64,000 bases of DNA from Rodentibacter abscessus (lineage in GTDB: Bacteria; Pseudomonadota; Gammaproteobacteria; Enterobacterales; Pasteurellaceae): positions 1,674,001 through 1,738,000 of the forward strand of contig NZ_AP038785.1 in assembly GCF_047160095.1 (NCBI RefSeq), written 5' to 3'. A model generated the notes under the pieces. It was not told where the DNA came from. It saw only the letters and a list, made by a program, of their open reading frames with translations, and did not search any database. Below are positions 52,683 through 61,941 of the stretch, piece after piece. The translations under genes were made by a program, and so were the position numbers. Numbering within the stretch: position 1 is the stretch's first letter; each line of letters opens with the position of its first letter.

Positions 52683-53054
52683 TTATTTGATTTCTACTTT
52701 CGCGCCTGCTTCTTCTAATTCTTTCTTAAGCGCTTCAGCTTCTTCTTTAGAAATGCCTTCTTTTAAGTTAGCCGGAGCAGATTCAACTAAGTCTTTAGCT
52801 TCTTTTAAGCCTAAACCGGTTGCACCACGTACTGCTTTGATTACTGCTACTTTGTTAGCACCTGCTTCAGCAAGAACTACGTCAAACTCAGTTTTCTCTT
52901 CTGCTGCCGCTGCCGCACCGCCTGCTGCCGGAGCTGCTGCTACTGCCGCTGCTGAAACACCAAATTTTTCTTCCATTGCTGCGATTAATTCAACAATTTC
53001 AGTTACAGATTTAGAAGCAATCGCTTCAATGATTTGTTCGTTAGTTAATGACAT
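52683..53054 (-). CDS. rplL: 50S ribosomal protein L7/L12
   Basis: 123-residue stalk protein. N-terminal dimerisation domain MSLTNEQIIEAIASKSVTEIVELIAAMEEKFGV, Ala/Gly-rich hinge (AAAVAAAPAAGGAAAAAEE), and C-terminal factor-binding domain EFDVVLAEAGANKVAVIKAVRGATGLGLKEAKDLVESAP. The start is at 53054; three upstream in-frame codons are not part of the protein. Confidence 0.97.
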   Translation of the reverse strand: MSLTNEQIIEAIASKSVTEIVELIAAMEEKFGVSAAAVAAAPAAGGAAAAAEEKTEFDVVLAEAGANKVAVIKAVRGATGLGLKEAKDLVESAPANLKEGISKEEAEALKKELEEAGAKVEIK

Positions 53055-53108
53055 AACAATCAATTCCTAAAGTAAATAAAGTTAAATGAAGTAAGAAACG
53101 CTTAACAA

Positions 53109-53600
53109 TTAAGCCGCTTCTTGTAATTTGTCGCGTAATGCCGCAAAAGTGCGAACAAGTTTGCCTGCCGCAGCTTCTTTCATTGTGCCCATTAAACGTG
53201 CAATCGCTTCTTCGTAAGTTGGTAATGTTGCCAAGAATTCAACATCTTGGATTTTACCTTCAAAGGCTGCACCTTTAATTTCAAACTTATCGTTTGCTTT
53301 AGCAAACTCTTTGAACAAACGTGCTGCTGCACCCGGATGTTCGTTAGAGAACGCGATAAGTGTCGGACCTACAAACGTATCTTTTAAGCATTCGTAATCT
53401 GTGCCTTCAACTGCACGGCGTAATAAAGTATTACGAACCACGCGCATTGTCACACCTGATTCACGAGCTGCTTTACGTAACTCAGTCATTTTATCAACAG
53501 TTACACCGCGAGAATCTGCGATTACTGCTGAAAGTGCACCTTTGGCTGCTTCATTTACTTCAGCAACAATTGCTTGTTTGTCTTGAAGATTTAATGCCAT
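53109..53600 (-). CDS. rplJ: 50S ribosomal protein L10
   Basis: 163 residues. N-terminal ribosome-binding part MALNLQDKQAIVAEVNEAAKGALSAVIADSRGVTVDKMTELRKAARESGVTMRVVRNTLLRRA, C-terminal helix that carries L7/L12 dimers. First gene of an rplJ-rplL-rpoB-rpoC run. Its leader (53601-53817) and promoter lie directly upstream. The rplK-rplA pair that usually precedes it is not here. Confidence 0.97.
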   Translation of the reverse strand: MALNLQDKQAIVAEVNEAAKGALSAVIADSRGVTVDKMTELRKAARESGVTMRVVRNTLLRRAVEGTDYECLKDTFVGPTLIAFSNEHPGAAARLFKEFAKANDKFEIKGAAFEGKIQDVEFLATLPTYEEAIARLMGTMKEAAAGKLVRTFAALRDKLQEAA

Positions 53601-53817
53601 TGGCTTTTAGCTCCTGAATACACTCCGATTTCTCGGAATTAATTTACCTAATACTAAGATTAGGGCGACTTCGGTGCCCAGAAGCAAGAAAAATTCTTAT
53701 TCTGTACACCATCTACGTAGGATTATTAAGATATCCATCCCCTACGGTCTTGGACGGGGCTTGAATAGGTCAAGCACCAACCAGAAATTAGGTTATAGTC
53801 TATAAGCTATAACAAAG
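53601..53817 (-). promoter_or_regulatory. L10 autoregulatory leader (rplJ 5' UTR)
   Basis: About 217 nt of transcribed leader. It contains GGTTGGTGCTTGACC and the AGGGGATGG / CCCCGTCC stretches characteristic of the L10 leader, where the L10-L7/L12 complex binds and represses translation. CCCTAATCTTAGTATTAGG gives a further hairpin before rplJ. Confidence 0.75.
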
Positions 53818-53824
53818 ACGCAGA

Positions 53825-53853
53825 ATTATAGAGTGAATCCATTTTCTTGTAAA
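53825..53853 (-). promoter_or_regulatory. Sigma-70 promoter of rplJ
   Basis: Minus-strand TTTACA (53853-53848) and a perfect TATAAT (53830-53825) with exactly 17 bp between. It drives the rplJL-rpoBC run, and the start site is expected near 53817. Confidence 0.85.
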
Positions 53854-53892
53854 GCTATTTGTCGGAAAAAGATCCAAAAACAATACCTTATA

Positions 53893-54282
53893 TTATTTTC
53901 TTACTGCGATGGCTTCGATTTCTAAACCGACATCTTTTGGTAAACGAGCCACTTCTACGCAAGAACGAGCGGGGAAATTAGGGTGATTATTTTCTTTGAA
54001 GAAACGTTCATATTCTGCATTTACCGCCGCAAAATCACCTAAATCTTTCACAAAAACCGTTGTTTTTACGATATCGGCAACCTTTAAACCGGCTTGCTCA
54101 ACAATCGCTTTTACATTTTCCAAAGATTGGCGGGCTTGCGTGACAATATCAGCGGGCACTTCACCGGTTGCAGGATTGACGGGAATTTGACCTGAAGTCA
54201 GCACCAAATTACCTAAATCCACCGCTTGAACATAAGGACCGATTGCCGCCGGGGCTTTTTCTGTATGAATAATTTTTGTCAT
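53893..54282 (-). CDS. ridA: RidA 2-iminobutanoate/2-iminopropanoate deaminase
   Basis: 129-residue YjgF/RidA family enzyme that hydrolyses reactive enamine/imine intermediates from PLP enzymes such as threonine dehydratase. The conserved arginine and motif FPARSCVEVARLPKDVGLEIEAIA and the N-terminal AIGPYVQAVDLGNLVLTSGQIP are present. AAGGAGAAAAC precedes the ATG. Downstream of mlaA in the same direction, but separated by a terminator. Confidence 0.94.
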   Translation of the reverse strand: MTKIIHTEKAPAAIGPYVQAVDLGNLVLTSGQIPVNPATGEVPADIVTQARQSLENVKAIVEQAGLKVADIVKTTVFVKDLGDFAAVNAEYERFFKENNHPNFPARSCVEVARLPKDVGLEIEAIAVRK

Positions 54283-54300
54283 TGTTTTCTCCTTCTTTGA

Positions 54301-54329
54301 AAAGTGCGGTCAAAATAACCGCACTTTTT
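54301..54329. terminator. Terminator after mlaA made from paired uptake signals
   Basis: AAAAGTGCGGT (54301-54311) and ACCGCACTTTT (54319-54329) pair perfectly over 11 bp. It lies just past the mlaA stop. Confidence 0.85.
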
Positions 54330-54330
54330 A

Positions 54331-55074
54331 TTAGTCAATTTCTTTTAACACGTCATCGGAAAGCTCTTTTTGAGAACTTTCTGTTACTTTGCCGTCATTC
54401 ACTTTAAATTCTAAGTTTTGGAAGTAAGCCTCACGGAATGTCACATAAGGATCTTGCGCTTGACGCAGTAATTCCGCATTATCCAAGTTCTTCGCACGGG
54501 AATCCACCGCTTGGACACCGTATTTTACTAATGACCACGGACCACCAACCCAATCCCAAAACGGATACATATAAGCTGCATCCACCACAGCACCGCTTAA
54601 TTGGCGAGGGGTCGTTGCGTTATAAAGCGGCAATACCATATAAGCCCCGGCATCAACGCCATAACTCCCCAATGTCTCACCAAACCCACGTTGCTCGTAA
54701 ACTTGTAATTCTTTGCTCGCACTGGCGAAATCAAATAAACCACCGATACCGAATACGGTATTTATCCAAAAGCGGTTGAAATGCACAAATGCTTTTTTCG
54801 GCTCACCTTCAATCATACGGTTCACAAAACTTACCGGTTCGTCTAAGTTATTCGCTACATTAGAAAGCCCCTTTGTTATCGGAGTCGGTACATAATCACG
54901 CCAACCTTTTGCCGCCGGTTCTAACACATAACGATCTACCACATTGTAATTGAAATTCCACATGGTACGATTAAACCCTTCCATCGGATCATTACGTTCA
55001 CCATTTGATTTTGTTGCACAACCGGCTAATGTCATCACTCCTAAAAGTGCGGTCAAAATTACCTGTTTTTTCAT
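54331..55074 (-). CDS. mlaA: Outer-membrane lipoprotein MlaA (VacJ)
   Basis: Removes misplaced phospholipid from the outer leaflet of the outer membrane and hands it to MlaC. 247 residues; signal peptide with lipobox TLAGC. VacJ domain from about 25: NDPMEGFNRTMWNFNYNVVDRYVLEPAAKGWRDYVP, and GFGETLGSYGVDAGAYMVLPLYNATTPRQ. Upstream lies lptD, another outer-membrane biogenesis gene in the same direction. The mla transporter genes are not in this window. Confidence 0.94.
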   Translation of the reverse strand: MKKQVILTALLGVMTLAGCATKSNGERNDPMEGFNRTMWNFNYNVVDRYVLEPAAKGWRDYVPTPITKGLSNVANNLDEPVSFVNRMIEGEPKKAFVHFNRFWINTVFGIGGLFDFASASKELQVYEQRGFGETLGSYGVDAGAYMVLPLYNATTPRQLSGAVVDAAYMYPFWDWVGGPWSLVKYGVQAVDSRAKNLDNAELLRQAQDPYVTFREAYFQNLEFKVNDGKVTESSQKELSDDVLKEID

Positions 55075-55118
55075 AAGTATCCCGTATAAACAATTGTGTA
55101 TAAATAATAGATCAAAGC

Positions 55119-57461
55119 TTATAGACTATACGCCTTAATATAAGGTAGTTTACCTTTTTCAAGCATTTCCTGAATACCGCTTTGGTGATCATTGTTGCCT
55201 AAACCGCGCAACTCGAAAGTCACTCCGATACTATGATCATACACAATGTCGTCTTGTTTTTGATTTTGACGGCTGGTGACATAACGTCTTGCGCTAATAC
55301 CAACAGCCCAACAACAACTGTTATATTGCACACCGATATATTGTTCCACCGGTTTTTTCAATGCTAAATCTTGATAGTATTTTCCGACAATCGCCCAATT
55401 ATCCGACACTTCCCATGCGGCAACCACTCCCAATTGTTTAATATCTTGGTTGTAAGCATTTAATGAACGACCTAAATTTTGGTCGATATAAGCCTGGCTT
55501 GCATAACGGTAATTCAACTGAATCAAATTATTTCTTGCCGGATTATATTCAATACCGGTATTTGCCAATGAGGTTTTCTTAAGCTGAGTATCATATTGAT
55601 AACTTCCGCGCCAATTCCAATTATCATTGAGTTTCCAGTTAGATTCCAACGCCCAAGAGGAAGAAGAGCGCTGAGTGCTATTTGAAGGATTATTATCAAT
55701 TCGGGAATCCGTTAAATAATAGATTTGCCCCGCAGATAAATTAAAACGCTCCGTTGAATGTCTGTCATAAAAGCGTGTAGTCCCTCCCACTGTGACTTGA
55801 TTTGCGGAAGAAATTCGGTCTAAACCGCTATAACGACGATCGCGAAACAAGGAATAATAATCTTGTTGAACTAAGGCTGAATCATAACCAAAGCCTAAAT
55901 AATCATTGGTTAATTTTGATCCGATACTGCTTTGATCGCGATATGGACGATACAAATATTGCACACGAGGTTCAAAAGTTTGAGTGTAGTTTTTTAAGAA
56001 GGTCGTATCACGCGCCAACACAGTTTGTAAATCAACTTTAAGCTGTGGAATAACGCGATTGACCGTACGCTGAACATCCTCGGCTCCTACACCGTGACCT
56101 TTTTTCTGATGATAACGGGTCGCATAAAGTTTGGTTTCAATATTCAGGCTTCCGTATTTATTTGACATTGAACTCGCCAAACTCGGTTCTAGGTGAAAAC
56201 GCCATGCTGTCGGCATAAGACTACTGTCGTTATCAAAACGAACGGCTTGTGAGAACAATTTAAAATCTAACCGACCATTTGCTAAATCATTTTTGTAATA
56301 ATTAAAATCGATTTGCGGTAAAGCACGGTAAGGCCCCACCGAAACTTCATCAAAAATTTGGAATTGGCGTGCCGAAATTGAGAAATTGTAATGAGGTTGA
56401 TAGTACGCAATTTTGGCATATTGGTCAGCATAACCATCCGTACTATTTCCATAATCAGAGGTAAAATCCGTAAAATAACGCTTATCGCTTACACGGGTGT
56501 AATCCACATTAAAACGCCAATTTTGAAGGAAAGAAGAGCTATGATTCCAATAGAAAAGATGGCGTTTGCGATTATCGCCATAATATTCATCATAACGATC
56601 CCGTCCTAAATATTCACCGGCGATTTTGCCTTCACCGATGGGAGTTAAATAACGAAATTCGCCGTTTAATTGCCAACCTCGGTGAGACATATATTTCGGC
56701 GTGATTGTCGCATCATAATTCGGCGCAATATTCCAATAAATCGGTTGGGCAAACCAATAACCGTCACGGCTAGAACTCCCCGCACTTGGCATTAATAAAC
56801 CGGAGCGGCGGCGATCACCGATTGGTAATTGCAAATAAGGAGTATAAAAAATCGGTACACCAAGTACTTTGAAACGGGCATGCCACATTTCCGCATATTC
56901 TTCTTTTACATACTGACGAATTTCCGAAGCCTCTACCGCCCAAGCCTTATCCCCCGGCAAACAGGAAGTAAAAGTTGCATTTTTCATCACACGCATATCA
57001 TTATGCAATGCAATATGCTGTGCTTTTCCTCGCCCCTGACGACCTACTAATTGATAATCCGCCTCAGTCACATTACCGTCTTTGGAATCAAGATTAAAAT
57101 CGGCACTTTGTCCCAACATATTGATTTGATCGTCTTTATAATCAAATCCTCCGTTTACATAAGCAAAACGTTGAAGTGCCGTACCTTCACCGAGTTGTTT
57201 TACTTCCACTGAATCCGCTAACAAATGGCGATTGCCTTGTTTAAGATCCGCCTTTCCTTTGTAAATTGCGCTTGTCGGCTGATTGATTTCCGCCTCATCC
57301 GCTTCAATGTAAACCGGTAAATCGTTCTGATTACCGGATACCGCTTCACCGGAAAATTTCGGCACGCCCGCTAAACATTGTAAACGCAAATCTGCAAAGC
57401 TCATTTGGCTATAAAGTGCGGTCAAAATAGAAAGCGAAATTAAAGTATATTTTTTATTCAT
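55119..57461 (-). CDS. lptD: LPS-assembly protein LptD
   Basis: Outer-membrane translocon for lipopolysaccharide. 780 residues: signal peptide (ends QMSFA), periplasmic OstA jellyroll (about 40-200: LPVYIEADEAEINQPTSAIYKGKADLKQGNRHLLADSVEV), then a 26-strand barrel. Cysteines in LQCLAG, TSCLPG and NSCCWA match the two inter-domain disulfide pairs required for function, introduced by DsbA. The end GLGNNDHQSGIQEMLEKGKLPYI is typical. Confidence 0.95.
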   Translation of the reverse strand: MNKKYTLISLSILTALYSQMSFADLRLQCLAGVPKFSGEAVSGNQNDLPVYIEADEAEINQPTSAIYKGKADLKQGNRHLLADSVEVKQLGEGTALQRFAYVNGGFDYKDDQINMLGQSADFNLDSKDGNVTEADYQLVGRQGRGKAQHIALHNDMRVMKNATFTSCLPGDKAWAVEASEIRQYVKEEYAEMWHARFKVLGVPIFYTPYLQLPIGDRRRSGLLMPSAGSSSRDGYWFAQPIYWNIAPNYDATITPKYMSHRGWQLNGEFRYLTPIGEGKIAGEYLGRDRYDEYYGDNRKRHLFYWNHSSSFLQNWRFNVDYTRVSDKRYFTDFTSDYGNSTDGYADQYAKIAYYQPHYNFSISARQFQIFDEVSVGPYRALPQIDFNYYKNDLANGRLDFKLFSQAVRFDNDSSLMPTAWRFHLEPSLASSMSNKYGSLNIETKLYATRYHQKKGHGVGAEDVQRTVNRVIPQLKVDLQTVLARDTTFLKNYTQTFEPRVQYLYRPYRDQSSIGSKLTNDYLGFGYDSALVQQDYYSLFRDRRYSGLDRISSANQVTVGGTTRFYDRHSTERFNLSAGQIYYLTDSRIDNNPSNSTQRSSSSWALESNWKLNDNWNWRGSYQYDTQLKKTSLANTGIEYNPARNNLIQLNYRYASQAYIDQNLGRSLNAYNQDIKQLGVVAAWEVSDNWAIVGKYYQDLALKKPVEQYIGVQYNSCCWAVGISARRYVTSRQNQKQDDIVYDHSIGVTFELRGLGNNDHQSGIQEMLEKGKLPYIKAYSL

Positions 57462-57507
57462 AATTCAATTTTTTCATTGACGAAATTGGAGCGATTATAC
57501 TGGAAGA

Positions 57508-58056
57508 TCATTTGCAACAACAACCATTAATATGGTCGTTAACTAATCCCATTGATTGCATAAAGGCATAGCAGGTGGTTTCGCCGACAAATACGAACCC
57601 TCGTTTTTTTAACGCTTTTGACATCGCTTTAGAGGTTTCGGTTTTTGCAGGAACCGCCGATAGATCCGGTATATCATTGACGATAGGCTTATGATTGACA
57701 AAGGACCAAATAAAATCGCTAAAATTTTCACCGCACTTTTCCATCTCAAGAAATGCTTTTGCATTTTTCACAATGGCTTCTAATTTTGCACGATGACGAA
57801 TCAGCCCTTCATTTTTCATACATTCATCAATATCAAGTGCGGTCATTTTCGCCACTTTTTTCGGATCGAATTGATAAAATGCTTTGCGATAGGCATCACG
57901 TTTTTTCAAAACGGTAATCCACGAAAGCCCGGCTTGCTGCCCTTCCAGACAAATTTTTTCAAATAATTTTCGGCTATCGAATTCAGGCTTGCCCCATTCA
58001 TTATCGTGATAAGCAATATAAATCGGCAATTCACCAGCCCATGGACATCTTGTCAT
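57508..58056 (-). CDS. tag: DNA-3-methyladenine glycosylase I
   Basis: Base-excision repair enzyme removing 3-methyladenine. 182 residues. RCPWAGELPIYIAYHDNEWGKPEFDSRKLFEKICLEGQQAGLSWITVLKKRDAYRKAF is the Tag signature, and the zinc-binding Cys4/His17 and C-terminal ...DHINGCCCK are retained. Start overlaps the aroE stop by 4 nt. First enzyme of the tag end of the yrdD-tsaC-aroE-tag run. Confidence 0.95.
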   Translation of the reverse strand: MTRCPWAGELPIYIAYHDNEWGKPEFDSRKLFEKICLEGQQAGLSWITVLKKRDAYRKAFYQFDPKKVAKMTALDIDECMKNEGLIRHRAKLEAIVKNAKAFLEMEKCGENFSDFIWSFVNHKPIVNDIPDLSAVPAKTETSKAMSKALKKRGFVFVGETTCYAFMQSMGLVNDHINGCCCK

Positions 58057-58871
58057 AGCATCTCCTTTTTAAGTTGTGCATAAACAGTGGCAAAATCAGG
58101 CATTACACCACGCCACAAGTAAAAGGAATGCGCCGCTTGCGCCACCAACATACCAAAGCCATCGCTTACCTTTGTCAGCCCCAAACTTTTGCAGAAAGCA
58201 ATAAAGGGCGTATCTACCCCTTTAGCATATTGCATATCATAAAAGGCATTGCCGAGTTGCAGAATTTCCGGCGAGACCGAAGCCGTATTTCCGCTTAATC
58301 CGGCAGAAGTCGCGTTAATAATGAGATCATAAGATTTCGGAGGAATGCTATCCATTGCCACGGCTTGAATATCGCCATAAGGTTGAAATTTATCCGCAAG
58401 GGTTTGCGCTTTGGCTAAAGTGCGGTTGGCCAGCACGATGTTTTGCTGTGCTTGTAATAAAGGTAACAGCACCCCCTTTGTCGCCCCCCCTGCACCTAAG
58501 ATAAGAATACAGCGGTTGGGTTTTATCCAATTTAAGCGTTCCAAATCCGTTACCAAACCCACACCATCCGTATTATCCGCATACAATCTGCCGTCCTCTA
58601 ATTTTTTCAGGGTATTACAGGCTTCCGCCAGTTTCGCCCGCTCACTCCGATCATCGGCAAGTTGATAGGCGCGCTCTTTGAAAGGAGAAGTGATATTACA
58701 ACCTTTTGCGCCTTCAGCGAAAAAAACAGTAAGTTGTTGCTCAAAAGTATCAAGATCGCCTAATTTCGCAACATATTCTAGGTTTTGTTGCGTTTGTTTC
58801 GCAAATTTGCTTTGAATTAACGGTGATTTACTTTGTGTAATGGGATTACCCCATACAGCATAACGATCCAT
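58053..58871 (-). CDS. aroE: Shikimate dehydrogenase AroE
   Basis: NADPH-dependent step of aromatic amino acid synthesis. 272 residues. Shikimate-binding GNPITQSKSPLIQSKFA and the catalytic lysine in NITSPFKERAYQ; NADNTDGVG aspartate; NADP motif ILGAGGATKGVLLPL and ANRT. Follows tsaC with a 3-nt gap, overlaps tag by 4 nt. Confidence 0.95.
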   Translation of the reverse strand: MDRYAVWGNPITQSKSPLIQSKFAKQTQQNLEYVAKLGDLDTFEQQLTVFFAEGAKGCNITSPFKERAYQLADDRSERAKLAEACNTLKKLEDGRLYADNTDGVGLVTDLERLNWIKPNRCILILGAGGATKGVLLPLLQAQQNIVLANRTLAKAQTLADKFQPYGDIQAVAMDSIPPKSYDLIINATSAGLSGNTASVSPEILQLGNAFYDMQYAKGVDTPFIAFCKSLGLTKVSDGFGMLVAQAAHSFYLWRGVMPDFATVYAQLKKEML

Positions 58872-58874
58872 AAA

Positions 58875-59426
58875 TTATCCTTGTCTAAAAAGTTGGTTGG
58901 TGAGCAAATCCCGAATCTCGGAGGGATTTTCTGCATGACCGACCGCTTCATTCAATACGGGGAAATTCTCGCCGAATTGCAACCGCACTTCCTCTGCCGT
59001 ACGGCAAGGTGAAGCCCCTGTCAAATTCGCACTGGTGGAAGTAAGCGCAAAACCGGTTGCTTCACAAAGCGCTTTCACCGCAGAATGATGGCATAAACGC
59101 ACCGCAATGCTATCGAATTTTCCGGTCAGAAAGTTTGGTACATCGGCTTTTGCCGGCACAACCCAAGTTGTAGGGTTGGCGTACTCACCTTTTAATAAAG
59201 CAATATGTGCCTCATTTAAACGGGTAAAATCAATAAACGGCAAAAAATAAACCAAACTTGGCGCAACCAAAATCAAGCCTTTTTCCATTGGTCGTTGTTT
59301 TAAATCAAGCAATTTTTTGACCGCACTTTCACTTAACGGATTGCAACCTAAACCGAATACCGCTTCGGTTGGGTAAGCGACAACTTGATTTTGCAGCAAA
59401 TATGTAGCGATTTGTTGTAAATTCAT
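58875..59426 (-). CDS. tsaC: Threonylcarbamoyl-AMP synthase TsaC
   Basis: Makes the threonylcarbamoyl-AMP intermediate for the t6A37 modification of tRNA. 183 residues, Sua5/YciO/YrdC fold: AYPTEAVFGLGCNP, LLDLKQRPMEKGLILV, and SANLTGASPC with the nucleotide-binding residues. Short TsaC type without the Sua5 extension. Overlaps yrdD by 4 nt. Confidence 0.95.
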   Translation of the reverse strand: MNLQQIATYLLQNQVVAYPTEAVFGLGCNPLSESAVKKLLDLKQRPMEKGLILVAPSLVYFLPFIDFTRLNEAHIALLKGEYANPTTWVVPAKADVPNFLTGKFDSIAVRLCHHSAVKALCEATGFALTSTSANLTGASPCRTAEEVRLQFGENFPVLNEAVGHAENPSEIRDLLTNQLFRQG

Positions 59427-59965
59427 TTGGAAATCTCAAAAATATGGCGACAAGTTTTTTTTGCACATTGCATAACCTTCCGTTCCTCATTCTCAGTTTT
59501 CACTAAAGCAAGGGGAAAATAGCATTTCGGGCAAGGGGATTCACAGGGTTTCGCCGGAAGAGAAAATTTACAATGGGGAAAATTATCACAACCGTAGAAG
59601 GTTTTTCCTTGTCGCCCACGGCGTGCGACTAAATTCCCCTTTTGACATTCCGGACAAGCCGTTTGCGCTTCCGTTTTCTGCTCTTCGTGTACGACAAAAT
59701 CGCATTCCGGATAAGCACTGCAACCGATAAACATACCAAATGCGCCTTGTTTCAATTGCAAAACCGAGCCACATTGAGGACAAGTTTCGTTCAGTTCCTT
59801 CAATACTTTATTTTCCACACGCTGCAAGGGGCGTAAATAATCACATTGCGGATAGGCACTGCAACCTAAAAACAGCCCTTTTTTGCCTTGTTTTATTTGC
59901 AAAATCGAACCGCATTGAGGGCAATATTGTTCTTGTTTTGTGTGCTGAAAAAGGGATTGACTCAT
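59423..59965 (-). CDS. yrdD: Topoisomerase-type zinc-finger protein YrdD
   Basis: 180 residues with four C4 zinc ribbons of the topoisomerase I C-terminal type: CPQCGS...CSAYPQC, CPQCGS...CSAYPEC, CPECQKGN...CDNFPHC, and CPKC...CAKKTC. No topoisomerase catalytic domain. Role unknown; it may bind single-stranded DNA. ATG at 59965 chosen; GTG 59980 would add five residues. Conserved before tsaC-aroE in relatives. Confidence 0.85.
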   Translation of the reverse strand: MSQSLFQHTKQEQYCPQCGSILQIKQGKKGLFLGCSAYPQCDYLRPLQRVENKVLKELNETCPQCGSVLQLKQGAFGMFIGCSAYPECDFVVHEEQKTEAQTACPECQKGNLVARRGRQGKTFYGCDNFPHCKFSLPAKPCESPCPKCYFPLALVKTENEERKVMQCAKKTCRHIFEISK

Positions 59966-59983
59966 CTTATTAATATCCACGTC

Positions 59984-61918
59984 TTAGGCATTCAACATTT
60001 CTTCTAAGCTTTCTTGCGATGCCATCCATTCTGTTTCCACGTCTTCTAACGCTTTTTTGGTCTCCACTTGTTGGCTCAAAAGTGCGGTCAATTTTTCTTT
60101 ATTTTCTGTCTGATAAAGCGCCGAATCCGCCAGTTGATTTTCCATTTCAGCCAATTGCTCGGAAAAACGGGTCATTTTTTCTTCCAATTGGGCAATTTTT
60201 TTACGCAATGGTGCGCTTTGTTGGCGTAATTCGGCTTCACGGCGTTTTTGTTCTTTACGGTTGAGATAAGCGTTAGGCTCTGAGTTCCTGCTTTCTGTGT
60301 ACGTATTTTCTTCCTTTGGCTTTGCAGAAGAGAGATTATTTTGCTCCATTAACCACTTTTGATAATCTTCCAAATCACCCTTAAATTCTTCTACTTGTTT
60401 ATCATGCACTAAATAAAACTCTTCCACGGTATTGCGTAATAAATGGCGATCGTGCGATACAACCACCAGTGAGCCTTCGTAATCTACCAAGGCTTCAGTG
60501 AGTGCTTGGCGCATATCAAGATCTAAGTGGTTGGTCGGTTCATCAAGCAACAGTAAATTAGGACGTTGCCACACAATTAAGGCTAAAACCAAACGGGCTT
60601 TTTCACCGCCGGAAAAAGATGAAACGGGCTGATTGACTTTATCGCCGTGAAACGCAAAGCTACCGAGATAATCACGAACTTGTTGCTCCGTTTGTTCCGG
60701 TGCAAGTTTTTGCATATGCCATAAGGCGGATTCTTCGGCACGCAACGTATCCAGCTGATGTTGCGCGAAATAGCCGAGTTGTACGCCTTTAGCAAGCTGA
60801 ACCGTGCCGGAAAGTGCGTCCAATTCCCCGGCTAAAAGCTTAATCAGGGTGGATTTTCCCGCACCATTTTTTCCCAGTAAACCAATGCGTGAACCCGGCA
60901 CGAGATTAAGTTTAATTTTACGCAAAATTTCAACCGCACTTTCACCACAGCCATAACCTGCACTTGCTTGTTCAAGCATCACTAAAGGATTCGGCAAGGA
61001 TAACGGCGGTCGAAAGGAAAAAGTGAACGGGTTGTCCGCATAAGCAGGCGCAATCAACTCCATACGCTCCAAGGCTTTCACTCGGCTTTGTGCTTGTTTT
61101 GCCTTGGTCGCTTTAGCTTTAAAGCGATCAATGTAACTTTGCAAATGGGCGATTTTTTGTTGTTGCTGACGATACATTGCCGCTTGTTGTGCCAACTTGG
61201 TTGCCCGTTGCACTTCAAAAGAGGAGTAATCTCCCGTGTATTCATTCAATTTTTGCTGCTCAATATGCAGGATTTTATTGACTATCGGATCAAGAAAATC
61301 ACGGTCGTGAGAAATCAATACCAATGTGCCTTGATAATTCACCAGCCAGCGTTCCAACCAAATTACCGCATCCAAATCCAAATGGTTGGTCGGTTCATCA
61401 AGCAATAATAAATCCGAGGGGCAAAGCAATGCTTGCGCCAAATTCAATCGCATTCGCCAACCGCCTGAAAACGATTTCACCGCCTGCATCGTTTCCGCTT
61501 GTGTAAAACCTAAACCGTGTAGCAATGTTTCCGCGCGTGATTGAATCGTCCAAGCATTAATGGTATCAAGCTTGTCGTGAATATGCGCAATCGCATTGCC
61601 ATCATTGCGTTCATTTGCTTTCGCAAGCTCCGTCTGTAAACGGCAATATTCACGATCTCCTTGAATTACGTAATCCAGCGCAGAAATTTCCAACGCCGGA
61701 GTTTCTTGATTCACCCACGACACCGCCCAATTTGACGGATAGCTGATTTCTCCACCTTCCGGTTGAAGTTCTTTTTTTAACAAAGCGAACAAAGAGGACT
61801 TACCACAACCGTTTTTTCCCACCAAGCCTACTTTTTGTTTCGGATTAATTGTTGCCGTTGCATTTTCAAGCAATTCGGTTTGCCCGCGTTTTAAAGAAAT
61901 ATTATTAAATATAATCAT
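59984..61918 (-). CDS. yheS: ABC-F ATPase YheS
   Basis: 644-residue ribosome-associated ABC-F protein with two ATPase domains and no membrane segment. Domain 1: Walker A GKNGCGKSS, FSGGWRMRL, LLLLDEPTNHLDLD. A linker of about 75 residues (QRATKLAQQAAMYRQQQQKIAHLQSYIDRFKAKATKAKQAQSRVKALE). Domain 2: GKNGAGKST, FSGGEKARL, LLLLDEPTNHLDLD. C-terminal coiled coil from about 540. Family members modulate translation elongation on stalled ribosomes. Confidence 0.93.
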   Translation of the reverse strand: MIIFNNISLKRGQTELLENATATINPKQKVGLVGKNGCGKSSLFALLKKELQPEGGEISYPSNWAVSWVNQETPALEISALDYVIQGDREYCRLQTELAKANERNDGNAIAHIHDKLDTINAWTIQSRAETLLHGLGFTQAETMQAVKSFSGGWRMRLNLAQALLCPSDLLLLDEPTNHLDLDAVIWLERWLVNYQGTLVLISHDRDFLDPIVNKILHIEQQKLNEYTGDYSSFEVQRATKLAQQAAMYRQQQQKIAHLQSYIDRFKAKATKAKQAQSRVKALERMELIAPAYADNPFTFSFRPPLSLPNPLVMLEQASAGYGCGESAVEILRKIKLNLVPGSRIGLLGKNGAGKSTLIKLLAGELDALSGTVQLAKGVQLGYFAQHQLDTLRAEESALWHMQKLAPEQTEQQVRDYLGSFAFHGDKVNQPVSSFSGGEKARLVLALIVWQRPNLLLLDEPTNHLDLDMRQALTEALVDYEGSLVVVSHDRHLLRNTVEEFYLVHDKQVEEFKGDLEDYQKWLMEQNNLSSAKPKEENTYTESRNSEPNAYLNRKEQKRREAELRQQSAPLRKKIAQLEEKMTRFSEQLAEMENQLADSALYQTENKEKLTALLSQQVETKKALEDVETEWMASQESLEEMLNA

Positions 61919-61941
61919 TTTATTTCAATTAAAGCCAAAAA

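Noticed and set aside
52687..53070. 127-residue Ala-rich open frame opposite rplL
   Set aside because: Exactly antisense to rplL; composition reflects its Ala/Gly hinge and Lys/Glu codons.
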